Assembly: GCA_030021035.2 (NCBI GenBank)
Contig: JARYZH020000039.1
Coordinates: forward strand, 1,736,001-1,800,000
Reading direction: 5' to 3'
Length of the DNA stretch: 64,000 nucleotides
DNA from: Notholithocarpus densiflorus
Lineage: Eukaryota; Streptophyta; Magnoliopsida; Fagales; Fagaceae
In this document: in pieces, positions 25,005 through 34,333 of the stretch
Layout: each line of letters opens with the position of its first letter
How positions within the stretch are numbered: position 1 is the stretch's first letter
The notes under the pieces: model-generated
Databases searched by the model: none
The model's input: the letters and a program-made list of their open reading frames with translations, nothing else
What the model was told of the DNA's origin: nothing
Position numbers and translations under genes: made by a program

Positions 25005-25180
25005 TTTTTTTTTTTTTTTTTTTTTTTTTAATACAAGATAGAAATTCTACTCTATCATAATCTAAGTGTATATGTGTGTGAAGTTCTCTCCTGGAGACTT
25101 GAACTCCGACCCTTGCCCTCCCACACCCTACAAGTACTTATAATTGTAGAGTGACCATCGCACCAAGGGTGTGCGGTGGT
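25005..25180 (-). mobile_element. tRNA-derived SINE with 17-bp TSD
   Basis: On the minus strand it begins ACCACCGCACACCCTTGG and contains a TGGTGCGATGGTC A-box region and GGAGTTCAAGTCTCC B box, then a body and a poly(A) tail (the T run at 25005-25029). AAGATCGATGTCTATAG is repeated exactly at 24988-25004 and 25181-25197. It is homologous to 37005-37192 and 46068-46190. Confidence 0.92.
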
Positions 25181-25247
25181 AAGATCGATGTCTATAGTAG
25201 TATATGTAAAACAAAGAAATAAAGTTGTATCATCATGTATGTAAGAG

Positions 25248-25250
<3 letters not shown>

Positions 25251-25279
<29 letters not shown>

Positions 25280-25332
25280 GAAAAGATAATAACTTTTTTT
25301 TTGGGGTGGAAAAAGGAAAAGATAACAGCTGT
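25251..25332 (-). mobile_element. Short retroposon insert with nested second insert
   Basis: ATGTATGTAAGAGATT (25235-25250) and ATGTATGTAAGCGATT (25333-25348) bracket a poly(T)-containing insert. Inside it, GGAAAAGATAA is itself duplicated around a second T-run, suggesting two successive insertions. Confidence 0.65.
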
Positions 25333-25676
25333 ATGTATGTAAGCGATTTTAGAAGTAAATCTAAAGTTCCTTTTTTCGAAAAAAAAATGTAAAGTATTTT
25401 TCGTTAATCTATTGTAAAGGAAAGTCAAACTCAATTCTAATTCCACTTTATTAAGATATTAACCCGCCTCAATATGCTATATTATGACCTCTATAGGTCA
25501 AATGATCATTAATTATAAACCTATAAATAGATAATTATGTCATAGTAATCATCCACACAGTAAAGAAGATTTTGTAACGTCCAAATCTTTGATTAATAAT
25601 GCAAAGTAATTGACAATTAAGACACACAAATGATAGTTTTAGTAGTAATTAATTACATAGTTAACGCAAAAGACCC

Positions 25677-25684
25677 TATATAAG
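25677..25684 (+). promoter_or_regulatory. TATA box of MADS gene 2
   Basis: TATATAAG lies about 106 bp before the ATG at 25790. The sequence upstream (25545-25600) is recognisably related to 9136-9190 before MADS gene 1, sharing AATCATCCA and AAGATTTT-TAAC-TCCAAATCTT-type blocks. Confidence 0.65.
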
Positions 25685-25789
25685 TACCCACTTTTCAGTT
25701 TTCCCGGCAGAAGCACAAAAAATCCAAATAAAAAAAACAAGTATTTTTCTTTTCAGTCTAGTCCAGTTGAATCTCTGATAGGTTTAGCT

Positions 25790-26440
25790 ATGGCAAAGCA
25801 AAATCTTAGCATGGGTCGCAAAAAGACAGGGTGTACAAAAATTCTGAGCAAAAGTCATCGACATGTTACATTCTCCAAACGTCGGTCAGGGCTTTTCAAG
25901 AAAGCTAGTGAGCTTTGTACACTTTGTGGGGCTGAGATTGCCATTGTTGTTTTCTCACCAGCGGGCAAGGTTTTCTCATTTGGTCACCCCAACGTTGAGC
26001 CTATACTTGATCGTTTTCTTACTGGAAACCCTAAATTAGGGTCCAAGAAACACCAGCTCATTGAAGCTCATCAAAATGCTAATGTTCTTGAGCTCAACAA
26101 TTATCTCACTCAAATTATCAATCAAGTCGAAGCTGAGAAAAAGTATGGAGAAGCACTTGACCACATGAGGAGGGCTAACCAAAGACAATGCTGGTGGGAA
26201 GCTCCAATCAATGAGCTTGGGCTGCATGAGTTAGAGCAGTTAAGGGTTTCGATTGAGGAGCTAAAGAAGAATGTAGCAAAACAAACCAACAAGATTTTGT
26301 TTGAGTCTACTACTAATTCTTCACCACACTTGGAAATGAATGGTATAGAATATGTTGAATTTCTTAAGAGCAAGCCTAAAGTTGATGCTGCTTCTACTAT
26401 CCCTAATGCCTACGATTTTGCTTATGGGGATCTGCTTTAA
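25790..26440 (+). CDS. AGL62-like type I (M-alpha) MADS-box transcription factor, second copy
   Basis: This intronless gene encodes 216 residues and is colinear with the gene at 9371. The MADS domain (about residues 8-66) has HVTFSKRRSGLFKKASELCT and CGAEIAIVVFSP, then FSFGHPNVEPILDRFL, a helical region, and WWEAPINELGLHELEQLR with EELKKNV. The C-terminal tail has diverged more, keeping a YDFAYG-type ending (YNFGYG in copy 1). The shared orientation, start context and proximal promoter indicate local duplication. An AATAAA at 26605-26610 is a likely poly(A) signal. The frame is open from start to stop, so it appears functional. The role is inferred as a nuclear DNA-binding protein of the endosperm/female gametophyte type. 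Confidence 0.93.
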   Translation: MAKQNLSMGRKKTGCTKILSKSHRHVTFSKRRSGLFKKASELCTLCGAEIAIVVFSPAGKVFSFGHPNVEPILDRFLTGNPKLGSKKHQLIEAHQNANVLELNNYLTQIINQVEAEKKYGEALDHMRRANQRQCWWEAPINELGLHELEQLRVSIEELKKNVAKQTNKILFESTTNSSPHLEMNGIEYVEFLKSKPKVDAASTIPNAYDFAYGDLL

Positions 26441-27324
26441 TTTTTATTGAATTGAATTTCTATGCATTTCTTTTCATCTTCCAGTTTTTTTTCCCCTTTT
26501 TTTTTTCAATCTTCTGAAGGCAGGGAAAAACTAGTGCCTTCCTAGCTACTAGTTACGGTCTACTCTTTGGTTCTTCTTTCAGTTATGGTTGTAATTAACT
26601 TGTAAATAAATAATTATGAGTTTTAAAATAATGTTTATTGTTACAGTTGTTATTGGAGTGGTCATAATCATTTGTTGACGTGATCGTTTACCGAGTGGAA
26701 CCTTGCAAAAAATGAGAAAAGCCTTGCACTAGAAAAGTAACCTATGATAAGAATTAATCACAGTTAATTAAAGTCATAATTTTCTATGTGTTTGGATGAG
26801 CTTATTTTCATTAGTATTCTCTATATGATCTAATTTTGACATTGAAACAATAAAAATACCATGACCTATCTATCTTGCAAGTTGAATAAGGATCATCTTC
26901 ATTTAAAATGAATCCAATTCATGTTTCATGTAAAATATTGTAAATTTAAAGTGAATTTAGTCACACTTTATTTAAAATTTTAATCGAAAATACATGACAT
27001 CATAATATATAGTTGAATATATATTATATATAAAATCTTAACTGTAAAATAGAATTTCTCAATTTTTGGTGCAATGCATAAGAACCTAATACTACTTCTA
27101 CAGTGCTTCACCAATCAAATCACCACATAAAAAACCATTGAGGAGCTTTCTTTTACGGCATTGATTAGGTTAATTAGCTCCTGAAGAAGTTGCTTTATTC
27201 TTTCTATTTCTTGATAATCAAGAAGCTGCTTTCGTTAATAAACAATGGCAATATGTCTGCAAAAACAGAATAAGTTTATCCTCTAACATATTCATATAAG
27301 AAGGAAATTTTTTTTTGGGGAATT
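26441..27324. other. 3' flank of MADS gene 2
   Basis: AT-rich sequence with the AATAAA at 26605-26610 and no further gene. Confidence 0.6.
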
Positions 27325-27540
27325 CCGTATGGATGCGGTCGGAATGGAGCTCCAACGATTACCGATTATTATTATTATTATTTTGAAAGGAAACGAATTA
27401 AGGATTATGTGGAAGGAGTTTAAGAAGAATATAGATAAACAAGCCTACAAGACTATTAGGAATTTATTGATATTTGCTATTTTCTGTCATTAATTATATT
27501 GGATATTGCTGATTTTTGCTAGAGTAAACTTAGAAGCATT
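27325..27540 (+). pseudogene. Degraded third AGL62-like copy (3' half)
   Basis: A stretch with CGGTCGGAATGGAGCTCCAA resembles the WWEAP region of the two intact genes. After an inserted (ATT)n run, GGAGTTTAAGAAGAATATAG and AAACAAGCCTACAAG match the EELKKNVxKQANK codons, and TATTGGA-ATTGCTGATTT matches the C-terminal region of copy 1. The MADS domain itself is missing. It lies 0.9 kb after the second intact copy in the same orientation. Confidence 0.65.
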
Positions 27541-27550
27541 TATCTCAATT

Positions 27551-27735
27551 GAATAATGCTAAGAATATAAACTTTTTTACAAATTTTTTTTATAAATTGC
27601 TGATGTGGTAAGTGATTATTGGTAAATGAAAAAAGTGATGTTAGTGGTGGACCAAAGGTAAAAACTAATAAAAAGTTGGCTATATCAACAGTTTATAAAA
27701 ATATTGTAAAATAATTTGTAGCTGTAGCATTACTC
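27551..27735. mobile_element. MITE with perfect 9-bp TSD (Mutator-type)
   Basis: The termini are GAATAATGCTA and TAGCATTACTC (complement GAGTAATGCTA). ATCTCAATT is duplicated exactly at 27542-27550 and 27736-27744. The interior is homologous to part of 33425-33510. Confidence 0.85.
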
Positions 27736-28652
27736 ATCTCAATTTTCTTATAGATTAGTGATATTTCTATTCTGTATTAGCAGAATTGAAATTATATCTA
27801 TAACATAAAAGGATAAGTATTAATCTCTAAATCATCTATTAAAATAAATAATAAATGTATTAATGTTACTTCCTCTGGAAAATGATTAAGTACTTTTAGA
27901 GTACATAGTGATATGGTAGTCCCTCTTATGATATGAATGGTGAATTACACAATGAATTTAATTCGGGGAATTCATCATTCAAGCGAAGCATTTAGTGATT
28001 CATCCTTTCTGCTCTTCCTTTGTGTAATGTATTTTGAGTTTCATGCATTTCTCTTGATCTAGGATTTACATTGCTAGGTTTTCTCATGCTGTCAAAGGCC
28101 TAAAATAATGCCCCAAACCCTTCCCTTTCTGGACCTTTCATTCCTTCTTTTTGAAGTTTTGGTCCTTTGGGAAGACCTTCACTATTACTACCTACTATGG
28201 AAGCCTTTAATCTTTTTGTTTCTTTTAATATTTGTTGAAAGGGTGGTAATCATCATCATTCTCAATTAAAAAGCCACATACACAAAATTTTACTATTTTT
28301 CCACACTTAAAGATTACTAGTAATACTTAGTACTTTGTCAATTTAGATTGAACAAAATATATATAGGATAAAGTTTTTCTTCAAACTAGATTGAAGGAAT
28401 TGTTATAATTATACAAGATATTTTGATTTATTCAAAGCATGTATGAGTGTTTTGTAAAGAAATGACATATCTCCATGACTTGATGATGAGATTTCAATTG
28501 AAGTCTTGAAAGAGAGCCCTTGATTTCACAAAACAATGGTGGTTGATACATGAGCAGAGTGAGCGTGTATAGAGGAGAAATATACTCTCAAGGACTCATA
28601 GCAGCCATATAAGAAGGGAATAAAAATATAATGAGCCAATTGCCATTTATTT

Positions 28653-28658
<6 letters not shown>

Positions 28659-28685
<27 letters not shown>

Positions 28686-28692
28686 GAGAAAG
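28659..28692 (-). mobile_element. Ultra-short retroposon tail with 17-bp TSD
   Basis: A T run ending TTTGAGAAA is flanked by GCCATTTATTTAGAGTT (28642-28658) and GCCATTTATATAGAGTT (28693-28709), one mismatch in 17. Confidence 0.85.
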
Positions 28693-28709
28693 GCCATTTA
28701 TATAGAGTT

Positions 28710-30045
28710 GAAGTAGGGATTTCTCATGTGTAGAAAATATTGGTTCATCCTATTATAGGAATAAAAGAAATATAGCTATAAATGAGCTGAGCCAAGTTGA
28801 GAATAAAAAATTCAAATTTGTTCATTTAATTTTATTTTGAACATGAGCTAAGTTTGAGCTTATCACTAAACATTATTACATGTTTAAGTTTGGTTCATTT
28901 TATTGTCAAACAAGCTTAAACTTGTTTGCGAGCTACTTGAATAATTTATTCTTTTCTCCTATATAGTAAAACCATGACTAATAGTTTTTTTCCCTTTACA
29001 AATCTATGAATTTTTACTATAAATGAATTGTTTATATTATCAATAAACTACAAATAATAATTTGGTACTATGTGAACCTATTTGCAAACTTACAAAATCA
29101 ATTCTCAATTCTATGAGTAAATTTTAGACAAATATACATATAAAAATATAATATTATATAAATTTAAATCGAGTCTCATGTTCACAAAAAAATTATTTTA
29201 TTTGAGTTTGGCTTGTTTAATAGTTGACCATAAACTTAAACTTGATCTTAACTTGTTTGCTTAACAAATGGACATAACAAATTTTTTTCAAAGCCGAGCT
29301 CGAGCTGTTCATAAATAGCTTGGTTCATTTATAGGCTATAGCCCCATTGTATTTATTTATTTTTTTGGTTCATTTACAGTCCCATTGTATTTATTTCATT
29401 TTCAACCTTAGAAGCTCACATTTGCATAACCACTATGAATATGCCAATCTACATAAAATAAAATACAACGGGACTGTAATAGTTTATACAATAGGAATCA
29501 CCTCCAAGTCCAACCCATTATGTAATAGTTTATAAGACCATGCATATGCATGGTAAATCACATAATTCAATAAATTATTTAAACAAGTCACATTACTATT
29601 AAATAGGTCATGTGATTAAAAGTTATATCATATTGTAACTATTTTGGTTTTTTATATGAAATAATTTCAATTTTTTATCAAAATAATCATCAAACTTATT
29701 TCTTTCTTCATTAGTTAACTAATTAATAGAGTGTTCTTCTCTCTACACGAATATTCTCCCCTTTCAAGTAAAATCTAACACTTCATTTGTTTCGATGGAA
29801 AACGTAGTATATTTTATATTATCAACTTCATGAAACTATTAGGTAACTCTAGAATATAAAGTCTGCAAGCTAATTTTTTACTTCATGACAATAAAAATAA
29901 GCCACCTCAATAAAAATTGATGGCATATAGGTACATACATATATATATATATATATGTTAATTCCCCCCCCCCCCCCCCCCCACTTTCTTTGAAGCACAC
30001 TCTTTAGATAGATCATGAATTCAAATACTCTATTTCACTTTATAC

Positions 30046-30085
<40 letters not shown>

Positions 30086-30587
30086 CGAAGATCATCCCAC
30101 TTTTTGCTCTTGCAACCTTGCCTTCATTTTTATAGAGACAACTTGTGGCAAAGGCAATAGGGTCTACTTCTCCTCCCTCTCCCACACACTCTCAAGAGAG
30201 GGTCATTCCATACATCAAATAGAATTCCTCACCCCAATGCACTACTTACGCACCCCTCTGTTAACTTTCCTGATCCAGTTCCACTTATCATGATGATCAT
30301 AACCTGGAACTCTAGGGGTGCTATGTGAACTACTTCGTACATAAGATCTAGTGGTTTTCATGTAATTCTTGTACCTCGGATAGTAGGATCAACAGCAAAT
30401 GAGAGGTCTCTCGGTTTTGGGCTTTAGCCATTTCCACTTGAGTTGTTCCACACGGCTCTGGGCCGGCTTAATACTTTGGGGTTGATAATTTTAAATTGGT
30501 CTTTTTATATTTAGACTAGTTAGGGCAGCATATGTAAGTCACGTGCTTGCCGTGAAAAGAGAGTAGTGATTAAAATCAATTTTTGAT
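28710..30587. other. Intergenic region with microsatellites
   Basis: It holds (AT)n at about 29938-29957 and 30050-30080 and a poly(C) run at about 29966-29982. Other sequence is AT-rich and no gene is supported. Confidence 0.6.
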
Positions 30588-30863
30588 TTTATTTTGTATC
30601 ACAAAACAAAAATATAAATCATTTGATTTTTAAAGTACGTAGAGATTTACATTAATCAAATGAGATACTAATTTTAAGAATTTTGATAATTATGTCATAT
30701 AAAGCTAATTTCATTCAATTTTAGATTTTATTTGTATCACAAAACAAAAATATAAATCATTTGATTTTTAAAGTACGTAGAGATTTACATTAATCAAATG
30801 AGATACAAATTTTAAGAATTTTGATAATTATGTCATAAAAAGTTAATCTCATTCATATAAGAA
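30588..30863. repeat. Tandem duplication, unit about 138 bp
   Basis: A block starting at GTATCACAAAACAAAAATAT at 30596 recurs at 30734 with very few differences through ATTTTGATAATTATGTCAT. Confidence 0.92.
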
Positions 30864-31507
30864 TTTTGATCAACTACAAAATTAGGGTAGCTATTTAACA
30901 TATAAATATTTATTTTACTATAATAGTTATTTAGTTCCTATTTGCTAAAGGCAATATATCCACCCACTAAAAATTTCTAAGAGCACTTGTAGCAGTGGAG
31001 CTAAATAACTATATAGCTATTTTAGCTCCACCAAAACACAAAAAACAACCATACAACGGTGGAGCTAAAGGTATTTTTTTTACCTTGATTGCTACAGTGC
31101 ACAGCTATCTATGGCTGTGCACAGTAGCTGAGAGCTAAAAAAAAATAAAAAATTTATTCCCAACCCGGATTAAAATAATACAAGTTGGTTCATTTTTTTA
31201 CATTCTTTTATTCTCACACCGTGCCTCTCTCTCAATCACTCTCATCTAAAGCTCTTATCTCTCAAAACTCTCTCAAGCTCACTCTCTCAACGTCACTCTC
31301 TCAAGCTCACTCTTTCACCGCCGCCGACCCGACTCATCCTCAATGTTGTTGCCACTGAAGCTCAACGTCACCGACCCACCAGCCGTCCCAAGCCGACGAT
31401 CAGCCTCAGACCCAAGCCGCCATCCGCGTCAAACCCACTTCTCTTCCGCCGATCCACTTCAAGTCAGTTGTCTCTGTCTTCTTCATGTGGATGCTTGAGA
31501 TTTTTGA

Positions 31508-31590
31508 TTTGGGTATAACATCAAAGAATGGGTATAACATCAAAGAATGTGGGATTTTTTATTTGGGTATAACATCAAAGAATGTGGTCA
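31508..31590. repeat. Short tandem repeat of a 20-bp unit, three copies
   Basis: GGGTATAACATCAAAGAATG occurs three times in 85 bp, the last two separated by about 17 bp. Confidence 0.85.
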
Positions 31591-32149
31591 ATGATTTCTT
31601 TTTCTTGTTCTTTCAGTTTATTATTTTAGATGCAATAATTTTTTTGCTGTTCTTGCTTAATGAAAAGTTCTATCATTTGATCTCAGAGCATCCATTCGTT
31701 TTGATTCAGAGCATCCATGAATGGACAAAATGTATTTGTATTGGAATGTATTGGGAATTTTCTACTTGCAGGAATTTGTTGTGTGGTTTTCTTGTAATAG
31801 AAGTTCTTGTCCTAGTTTTATGTTCTGTTGCATAAAACCAAAAACAGAAGCACACAAAAAGGATTTCTTGTGGTCATTTTAATGAGAAATTGTTAGTTTG
31901 GTTTTGAGATGCTCAAAAATGAATTTGTTGTTTTCTTTATCAGTGGGATTAAGCTACATGTCAAATTAAGTATTTATGCATAATCTTGTTCTATTGTTAT
32001 AATCCTAAGTATTTTAAGTTTTGATATAAATGTTAGCTTGAGAATTTTCTGTGTGCAGGGAAGTTTACATTTTTTTTTTTTTTCCTAATTTTATGGAATC
32101 ACGTAGAGACATGTAGTCACGTAGAGACCTAACATATTACACAGGTATC

Positions 32150-32561
32150 ATGAATGGGGATATAGAAATTGACTCACAACTTTTGGGAACATCTCAAAAT
32201 ACTCCTATGTCAGTTTCTGATTCTCCACCTCAAGTTGAAAATGCCTCTTCTACAAAAGGAAAACGGGGCTCTAACTTTAGTGTAGAGGAAGATCAACTCC
32301 TAGTGTCAGCATGGCTCAATACTAGTGTTGATGCCATACACAGTAATGAACAAACACAAAATACATTTCGTCAAAAAGTTTGGGAATACTTCACGCAGTA
32401 CAATACATCTAATACCACGCGTACTGCTATCTCCTTCTATGTCCATGACATTTTCACAACAAATCATAAGTAGTAAATTGTTACAGGTTGTTATTAATGG
32501 ACAAAAAAATAGTTTCATTGGTAAGTTTAAATTAGAACCAATAACAATTTATCATCTATGA
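32150..32561 (+). pseudogene. Broken PIF/Harbinger ORF1 (Myb/SANT-like DNA-binding protein)
   Basis: The frame starting at 32150 carries SNFSVEEDQLLVSAWLNTS and VWEYFTQYNTSNTTRTAIS, a trihelix/SANT-like segment found in the Myb-like accessory protein (ORF1) of plant PIF/Harbinger transposons and domesticated relatives. The frame shifts after TAIS and stops at 32473; similar residues continue in another frame to about 32561. The family protein is normally much longer. ORF1 normally helps the transposase bind its termini. It is non-functional here. Confidence 0.7.
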
Positions 32562-32600
32562 TTTGTTATGAAAGTTTTGTGAAAAATATTGTGGATGTAG

Positions 32601-33129
32601 CACTTCTTTTTTCACAATACCTTTATTTTTAGTTGTGGTTGGTTTCTGTATGATATTTTATTATTTTATTTTGACTTATAAGGAATCAACACCTCAACAA
32701 TTGTGAATTGTGCCAATTTGTTGTGTTAATATTTTATTATAATGTGAAATAGTGCGAATTGGACAAACCAAAAATAATGTATCACGTCTACTGCAGCTTT
32801 AGACATTCACAAAAAAAAAATAAAAAAATAAAAAATAAAAAAGTGGCAAGCGAAACAGTGAAAATTGAACATACCAAAACTATTGTAGTGAAGTTATTGT
32901 AACTTTTCCTATTCACTCTTTTTATATATATAAATATACATTGTACTTACAATGTAAATTTATATTGTAAACACATAAAAATTTGCAAATGTTGTACACA
33001 TTTGCAAATTTTGTACAATATTTATCTTCTTTTTTTTTTGCAAATGTATATAATATTTACCACTTTTTGTGTGTATACAATATAAGCTTATATTACAAGT
33101 ACAAAGTAAACATGTAAAGTACCTTTAAG

Positions 33130-33166
<37 letters not shown>

Positions 33167-33424
33167 AACAACAACAACAACAACAACACCAACAACAAAC
33201 AACTGGCGAATTTGAAGGGAAAAAAAAAAAAAAAAAAAGAGGAAAAAGGGTAGCTCACTAAACCAAAATTACTGTTCATGAGCCTATTGACTCTTTTTAT
33301 ATTTAGATATCACTCAAATAATATTTGGTTAATGTTTTATATTATAAATTTTTATTACAAATTTAATTTTCTAACCTTTTAATGTAATTAATTCGCCTAA
33401 TAGTGATCGGGTTAGATTTCTATT
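32601..33424. other. Intergenic region with A-run and (AAC)n
   Basis: A poly(A) run at about 33130-33164 is followed by (AAC)n to about 33200 and a second A run near 33220. No gene is supported. Confidence 0.7.
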
Positions 33425-33672
33425 TGAAAAATGATAGAGTAACTATTTTACAAATTGTTGATGTAGTGAATGGTTATTGGTAAATAAAAAGGCTGAAGTT
33501 AGCAATTTTTTGGAGAAATGCTAAAATGAATACAAATTTTACTACAAAAAGCTTAATGTGATCAGTGACACTTCAATAGGATAATAAATGGGTATTTAAT
33601 TTACTTCTTGCAATTAGTGACACATTAATTTGTAAAACCTATGTTGTAAAATTTTGTAGTAACTCTAGCATC
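33425..33672. mobile_element. MITE-like inverted repeat
   Basis: ATGCTAAAATGAATACAAAT (33525) and the complement of TACAAAATTTTACAACAT-type sequence ending TAGCATCAC near 33674 form imperfect inverted repeats. The part at 33438-33510 is homologous to the MITE interior at 27590-27660. A poly(T) run begins at the right edge. Confidence 0.5.
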
Positions 33673-34157
33673 ACTTTTTTTTTTTTTTTTTTTTTTTTTG
33701 AGTCTTCTTAAGAGTGGAGGAAAAATATAAGATACATAATTTTTTAAATAAAAAAAATCACAATATTGTCTGAAAAATATAAGTTACATAATTTTTAAAA
33801 TCACAATATTGTCCCTCACATTAGGGTCTTTCTCTAGTAGAGACGATCTAAGCCATTGCAGGCCATTACACAGCTTCTCAAGTTGTATATGGCTTCCCTG
33901 CTGCCACACTTTCCCACACCCGTTAGGACATTTTCATTAGAATGATGAAAGTATACATGTCTAATGTCTTTATCTAGGATGTTACTCTCTAGTGATTGGC
34001 AGGCTGAAGTTATGCATATGTGTATCAGGAAGCCAATCGCCTAGCAAGAATGATACATGTTTTATGCATTTTGGCTTCTAATTATGAAACACCAAACAAC
34101 TAAATACTTCACATATAGTATAAAATGCGCTATGTAGCATTATTATATTACGGGTTC

Positions 34158-34333
34158 GGTTAACAAATTCTCTTAGAACATTTGTTATTGAACCTTTATA
34201 GGGAAGTTAATTTTAATATAACTTTTATGAAAAATATAAAAAGTTGTCAAAAAGTTTTTTTTTTTTTTTTTCATAAAAAGTTTCTAAAAATATTTCCTAA
34301 CCAATGCTCTTAGAAAATTTGTTAACTTTTCCT
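34158..34333. mobile_element. MITE-like inverted repeat
   Basis: GGTTAACAAATTCTCTTAGA at the left and the complement of AGAAAATTTGTTAACTTTTC at the right pair along about 60 bp, with a T run in the loop. No clear target duplication. Confidence 0.6.

Larger units (their letters stand above)
30981..32600 (+). mobile_element. PIF/Harbinger-like element, left end and ORF1 region
   Basis: The left end GAGCACTTGTAGCAGTGGAG is preceded by TAA, as in the complete relatives at 47373-48231. A CT-rich leader with GCCGCC sequence follows (31200-31470), and then a Myb-like ORF1 (32150-32473). A right terminus ending in GCTC-TAA was not found, so the limit is approximate and no DDE transposase is visible. 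Confidence 0.6.

Noticed and set aside
31485..31835. 116-codon open frame on the plus strand
   Set aside because: It is built over a short tandem repeat and low-complexity hydrophobic codons inside a transposon; no family features.
33130..33200. Poly(A) plus (AAC)n as a retroposon tail
   Set aside because: No flanking direct repeat was found; it may be a simple microsatellite.
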